Origin: Pseudomonadota bacterium
Lineage (GTDB): Bacteria; Pseudomonadota; Alphaproteobacteria; Caulobacterales; Caulobacteraceae
Length of the DNA: 18,437 nt
Assembly (NCBI GenBank): GCA_023445955.1
Contig: JAEXJH010000219.1
Span: forward strand, 1 to 18,437
Direction: 5' to 3'
Below are positions 15,620 through 18,437 of the stretch, piece by piece. A program made the position numbers and the translations under genes. The notes beneath the pieces are model-generated. The model searched no databases. It saw nothing but the letters and a program-made list of their open reading frames with translations, and was not told the origin of the DNA. The stretch's first letter is position 1. Each line of letters begins with the position of its first letter.

Positions 15620-15669
15620 AGCCCCCCGGCGCCTTCGCATGCCGAGGAAGATAGGTCTGGTCCGTTTCG

Positions 15670-15690
15670 GCGATTAGGCCCCATAATCGC
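15670..15690. promoter_or_regulatory. LysR-type operator, 21-bp palindrome with T-N11-A
   Basis: GCGATTA (15670-15676) and TAATCGC (15684-15690) are perfect inverted arms separated by seven bases. T15674 and A15686 give the T-N11-A spacing of LysR-type binding sites. It sits 27 bases before the lysR start and on the promoter side of the divergent flavodoxin gene. CATAAT at 15682-15687 could be the lysR -10, which would explain autorepression; TATCTT on the minus strand (15653-15648) could be the flavodoxin -10. Confidence 0.7.
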
Positions 15691-15700
15691 TATGTCGCTT

Positions 15701-15713
15701 TTAGTGAGACTAA
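15701..15713. promoter_or_regulatory. Second short inverted repeat next to the lysR start
   Basis: TTAG-TGAGA-CTAA, centred 27 bp from the main LysR operator and ending three bases before the lysR ATG. It could be a weaker second binding site of the type LysR regulators often have, and it occupies the place of a Shine-Dalgarno, which is missing here. It may equally be chance. Confidence 0.3.
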
Positions 15714-15716
15714 TAA

Positions 15717-16610
15717 ATGGCCCAGGGCTTCGATGAACTCGCCGCCTTCGCTGCGGTGGCCAGGGAGCGCAGTTTCACGCGCGCCGGAGCCAAGCTCGGC
15801 GTCTCGGCCTCAGCGCTCAGCCAGACGATCAAGGGGCTGGAGGGGCGGCTGGGCATTCGCCTGCTGACCCGGACAACCCGCAGCGTCGCGCCAACCGAGG
15901 CGGGCGATCGTCTCCTGCAAACCGTGGGCCCACGTTTCGAGGAAATCGAGCAGGCGCTGGCCGCGCTCGCGGACATGCGCGAGCGTCCCGCAGGCACGAT
16001 CCGCATCACCGCCGGCGAGCATGCCGCGCGTTCGGCTCTGCAGCCGGGGCTGGCCAGGCTGTTGCCGGACTATCCCGACATCCGGGTCGAGATCATCGTC
16101 GACTATGGCATGGTCGACATCGTGTCCGAGGGGTTCGACGCCGGCGTGCGCCTTGGCGAACAGGTGGCCAAGGATATGATCGCCTTGCGTATCGGTCCCG
16201 ACATGCGCATGGCCGTGGTCGGCGCTCCGGCCTACTTCGCCGGCCGTCCCAAGCCGCTAAACCCGCAGGACTTGACCGACCACAACTGCATCAACATGCG
16301 CCTGCCCACCTATGGCGGCCTTTTCCCCTGGGAGTTCGAGAAGGACGACCGCGAAGTGAAGGTGCGTGTCGATGGCCAGCTGATCTTCAACACGATCCGG
16401 CAACGGCTGGATTCCGCCCTGCAGGGACTTGGCCTGGCCTACATGCCCGAGGACGTCGCTGCGCCGTGCATCGCGTCGGGCGATCTCGTCCGGGTGTTGG
16501 AGGATTGGTGCCCGCCGTTCTCCGGCTATCACCTCTACTATCCCAGCCGTCGTCACGCCTCGCCGGCGTTCTCGATGCTTCTCGACGCACTGCGGTTCAA
16601 GGATCGGTGA
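15717..16610 (+). CDS. LysR-family transcriptional regulator
   Basis: A 297-residue protein with the N-terminal winged helix-turn-helix (about 5-63). This contains FTRAGAKLGVSASALSQTIKGLEGRLGIRLLTRTTRSVAPTE in register, followed by the effector-binding domain (about 90-295) with LPDYPDIRVEIIVDYGMVDIV and GLGLAYMPEDV. The RTTRSVAPT wing and overall form match LysR regulators that stand beside aldo/keto reductase and quinone-stress genes. It is divergent from the flavodoxin/AKR/CMD-cupin operon across 204 bases holding a T-N11-A operator. The classical expectation is therefore that it represses itself and activates that operon on binding an electrophile or aromatic signal. The effector is not identifiable. 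The gene has no clear Shine-Dalgarno; the next gene downstream starts 107 bases later. Confidence 0.93.
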   Translation: MAQGFDELAAFAAVARERSFTRAGAKLGVSASALSQTIKGLEGRLGIRLLTRTTRSVAPTEAGDRLLQTVGPRFEEIEQALAALADMRERPAGTIRITAGEHAARSALQPGLARLLPDYPDIRVEIIVDYGMVDIVSEGFDAGVRLGEQVAKDMIALRIGPDMRMAVVGAPAYFAGRPKPLNPQDLTDHNCINMRLPTYGGLFPWEFEKDDREVKVRVDGQLIFNTIRQRLDSALQGLGLAYMPEDVAAPCIASGDLVRVLEDWCPPFSGYHLYYPSRRHASPAFSMLLDALRFKDR

Positions 16611-16702
16611 CACCGGGCATCTGTAAGCTCACCTAAAAGGAGCAAGCCCGTTCCGCCCGCTAATCGCGGATATGGCGCCGAGATAGCCTTCCTTCCATCG
16701 TG

Positions 16703-16710
16703 AAAGGGAG
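16703..16710 (+). promoter_or_regulatory. Ribosome-binding site of the exported hydrolase
   Basis: AAAGGGAG seven bases before the ATG at 16718. It fixes that start over the in-frame GTG at 16700. In the 107-base gap before it, TAATCGC at 16661-16667 repeats one arm of the LysR operator, but its partner arm is absent. Confidence 0.65.
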
Positions 16711-16717
16711 ATCCGCC

Positions 16718-17851
16718 ATGGGTTTGACCACTGGCCTGTCGTCGCGCGTCAGCGTCATGGCGCTTGGCGTCGTCCTCGGTAGCCTCGAACTCGCCGGGCC
16801 GGTTTCGGCGCAGACGCTCAAGTCCATCCAGGCGCCGGCGACGCCTCTGACATTGAAGGATCGGGGCAGCTTCTTCGTTGGCGGACGGTCGGTCGAGCAG
16901 AAGGCGGGAGAGATCCTGCTGGGGCCGGACGACAGCGTGACGGTCGACCAGATGTACGTCGAGTACATGGTTCCCGCGGGCAAGGCCAAGGTCCCGGTGG
17001 TGATGATCCATGGCGCGGGTCTGAGCGGAAAGAGCTACGACACCACGCCCGACGGACGGATGGGGTGGTTCGAGTATTTCGTCCGCAAGGCGCACGCCAC
17101 CTATGTCGTCGACCAGGTCGGCCGAGCGCGTTCCGGTTTCAACCAGGCGGCCATCAACAACCGACTGTCCGGCGCCAGCGCGGCGCCGACCGGATCGGTG
17201 ACGCCGACCGCGCCCGGCGCGCCGGCGGCGATCGGGCAGGGGGCTTTTCGCTTTGGCGATCGCGTGGGCGTCTGGACCAACTTCCGCTTCGGGCCGAAGT
17301 TCGGCGAGGCGTTTTCGGGATCCCAGTTTCCCGTGGAGGCCGTCGGCGAACTCTCCAAGCAGGCCATTCCCGACCTGACCTCGCAGGTCCCGCAACCCAA
17401 CCCGACTCTCAAGGCGCTATCCGGCCTGGCGATCGCGTTGGACGGCGCGGTTCTCATCAGCCACTCCCAGTCGGGACCGTTTCCCATGGACGCGGCGCTG
17501 ATCGATCCGAAGGGCGTTGCCGGTATCGTCGCTCTCGAACCGGGCGCCTGCCGGGCCAGCTACACCGACGACCAGATCGCCAGGCTGGCGAAGATCCCCA
17601 CCCTGGTCGTGTTCGGCGACAATCTCTCGGCCCCGACGGGGCTGGGCGCGCTGACCTGGCAAGATCGGCTCGACGGCTGCCGCGCTTACGCCGCGCGTAT
17701 CAAGGCGGCCGGCGGGCGCGCGGACATCATCGCGACGGCTGAGCTTGGGATCCGAGGCAACAGCCACATGCTGATGCAGGACCGGAACAACCTCCAGCTC
17801 GCGGACATCGTCCTCAAGTGGATCGACGAGCGGGCAGGGCGGCCTCGATAG
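16718..17851 (+). CDS. Exported alpha/beta hydrolase
   Basis: A 377-residue protein. Residues 1-31 form a signal peptide ending in GPVSA before Q32. The alpha/beta-hydrolase fold is shown by the oxyanion strand-turn VVMIHGAGLSGKSYD, the nucleophile elbow ISHSQSGPFP with S250 as nucleophile, and H350 in GNSHMLMQDRNN near the C-terminus. The elbow reads S-x-S-x-S in place of the usual G-x-S-x-G, a known variation in related secreted esterases but still notable. The DQVGRARSGFN segment and the C-terminal LADIVLKWIDE are typical of a family of bacterial periplasmic esterases with unknown substrate. It lies on the same strand as lysR and may share its regulon. Its stop abuts the stop of the convergent TetR gene with no spacer. 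Confidence 0.87.
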   Translation: MGLTTGLSSRVSVMALGVVLGSLELAGPVSAQTLKSIQAPATPLTLKDRGSFFVGGRSVEQKAGEILLGPDDSVTVDQMYVEYMVPAGKAKVPVVMIHGAGLSGKSYDTTPDGRMGWFEYFVRKAHATYVVDQVGRARSGFNQAAINNRLSGASAAPTGSVTPTAPGAPAAIGQGAFRFGDRVGVWTNFRFGPKFGEAFSGSQFPVEAVGELSKQAIPDLTSQVPQPNPTLKALSGLAIALDGAVLISHSQSGPFPMDAALIDPKGVAGIVALEPGACRASYTDDQIARLAKIPTLVVFGDNLSAPTGLGALTWQDRLDGCRAYAARIKAAGGRADIIATAELGIRGNSHMLMQDRNNLQLADIVLKWIDERAGRPR

Positions 17852-18437
17852 TCAGGACGGGCTGTCTGTCGCCCAAGTGCGCAGTGGCGTCTCGATGCGC
17901 TCGAACAGGGCCTGGCGGGCGGCGGCGGGATCGTCGTCGCCGGCGCAGGCGAACCAGATCGCCGCCAGAAGACGGGCCAGGACGCTGGCCTGCAGCACCA
18001 GTTCGTCGCCTGCGAACCCGTAGATCCGGCCAAGGCTGTCGCGCAGGGTGCCGCCATACGAGAAGCGTATCACCGCGCCGGCCAGGGCCAGCTCCTCGCG
18101 GCGCACCGCCGCCAGGAACAGTCGCCGGCGGCGGATGACAGCGGGCGAGGGCGCGTCGGCGGTGACGTGCTGGCGCAGCGCGGCGACCAGGATGTCGGCC
18201 GTCAGCTGGTCGTCGATCGGCGGCCGGCCATTGCTTTGCTCGATCGTTTCCTCGGTCATGGCCTGCAGCTGGCCGCGGATGGCGCCGGCGACGAGATCCT
18301 CGATGGAGCGGAAATGATGGGTCACCGAGCCTGTCGTCACGCCGGCGCGCGTGGCTACGGCCCGGTGGGTCAGGCCGGCCAGGCCCTTGTCCTCGACCAC
18401 CTCGGCGGCGGCCTTGGCGATGCGCATGGCCGCCGGC
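17852..18437 (-). CDS. TetR-family transcriptional regulator (5' end cut by the window)
   Basis: The frame is open to the window end, so the true start may lie outside; the first visible ATG is at 18427 (191 residues from there). The N-terminal DNA-binding domain is clear: an alpha helix ending in EVVEDKGLAGL, then THRAVATRAGVTTGSVTHHFRSIEDLVAGAI, the usual TetR helix-turn-helix and turret. The C-terminal ligand domain (about 60-190) is alpha-helical and shows no recognisable subfamily signature. TetR proteins mostly repress a neighbouring gene, often a transporter or enzyme that would lie upstream, beyond the window. Its operator is not visible here. Confidence 0.85.
   Translation of the reverse strand, partial: PAAMRIAKAAAEVVEDKGLAGLTHRAVATRAGVTTGSVTHHFRSIEDLVAGAIRGQLQAMTEETIEQSNGRPPIDDQLTADILVAALRQHVTADAPSPAVIRRRRLFLAAVRREELALAGAVIRFSYGGTLRDSLGRIYGFAGDELVLQASVLARLLAAIWFACAGDDDPAAARQALFERIETPLRTWATDSPS

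Noticed and set aside
16606..16648. GGTGA/TCACC pairing after the lysR stop as a terminator
   Set aside because: Only five base pairs, no T-run, and it overlaps the stop codon; too weak to call.

Overview
High-GC DNA with strong G/C preference at third codon positions, ATGA/GTGA-type gene overlaps and many oxygenases. This suggests an alphaproteobacterium, most likely of the Caulobacter/Phenylobacterium type; that is an inference from composition and gene style, as no marker gene is present. The window is almost fully coding: about 20 protein genes plus one candidate small ORF. I saw no rRNA, tRNA, insertion sequence, CRISPR array or gap above 300 bases.

Region A (1-6050, + strand) is a tightly packed operon. 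It holds the end of an MFS transporter, a RutA-like flavin-dependent monooxygenase, a RutB-like cysteine amidohydrolase, an atypical M20 metallohydrolase, a RutF-like flavin reductase, a TauD-type Fe(II)/2-oxoglutarate dioxygenase and a uronate-dehydrogenase-like NAD enzyme. Region B (8249-6051, - strand) is a second TauD-type dioxygenase, an SDR and a VOC protein. Region C (8522-12591, + strand) is a Rieske oxygenase, a YgiD/DODA-type extradiol dioxygenase, an acetamidase/formamidase and an AraC regulator. B and C diverge from a 272-bp region with two almost identical 22-bp inverted boxes. Each box lies the same distance from a matching -10-like element, so both operons are probably driven by one activator, plausibly the AraC protein at 11623-12591.

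Read together, A-C look like one catabolic regulon of about 14 genes: uptake, four kinds of O2-activating enzyme, a set of C-N hydrolases, and redox clean-up. The likely substrate is an aromatic or N-heterocyclic amide or ureide compound. The Rut-like trio (monooxygenase, amidohydrolase, flavin reductase) occurs without RutC, RutD, RutE or RutG, so this is not the standard uracil pathway. I could not match the full set to a pathway I know, and the substrate is not proven by sequence.

Region D (12662-17851) looks like an electrophile or quinone stress locus. A LysR regulator diverges from a flavodoxin-like protein with a Tat-like signal, an aldo/keto reductase and an exported CMD-CMD-cupin fusion. 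An exported alpha/beta hydrolase lies downstream of lysR. The lysR/flavodoxin gap carries a 21-bp T-N11-A operator, a leader hairpin and a 24-codon upstream ORF. Region E (17852-18437, - strand) is a TetR-family regulator cut by the window end.
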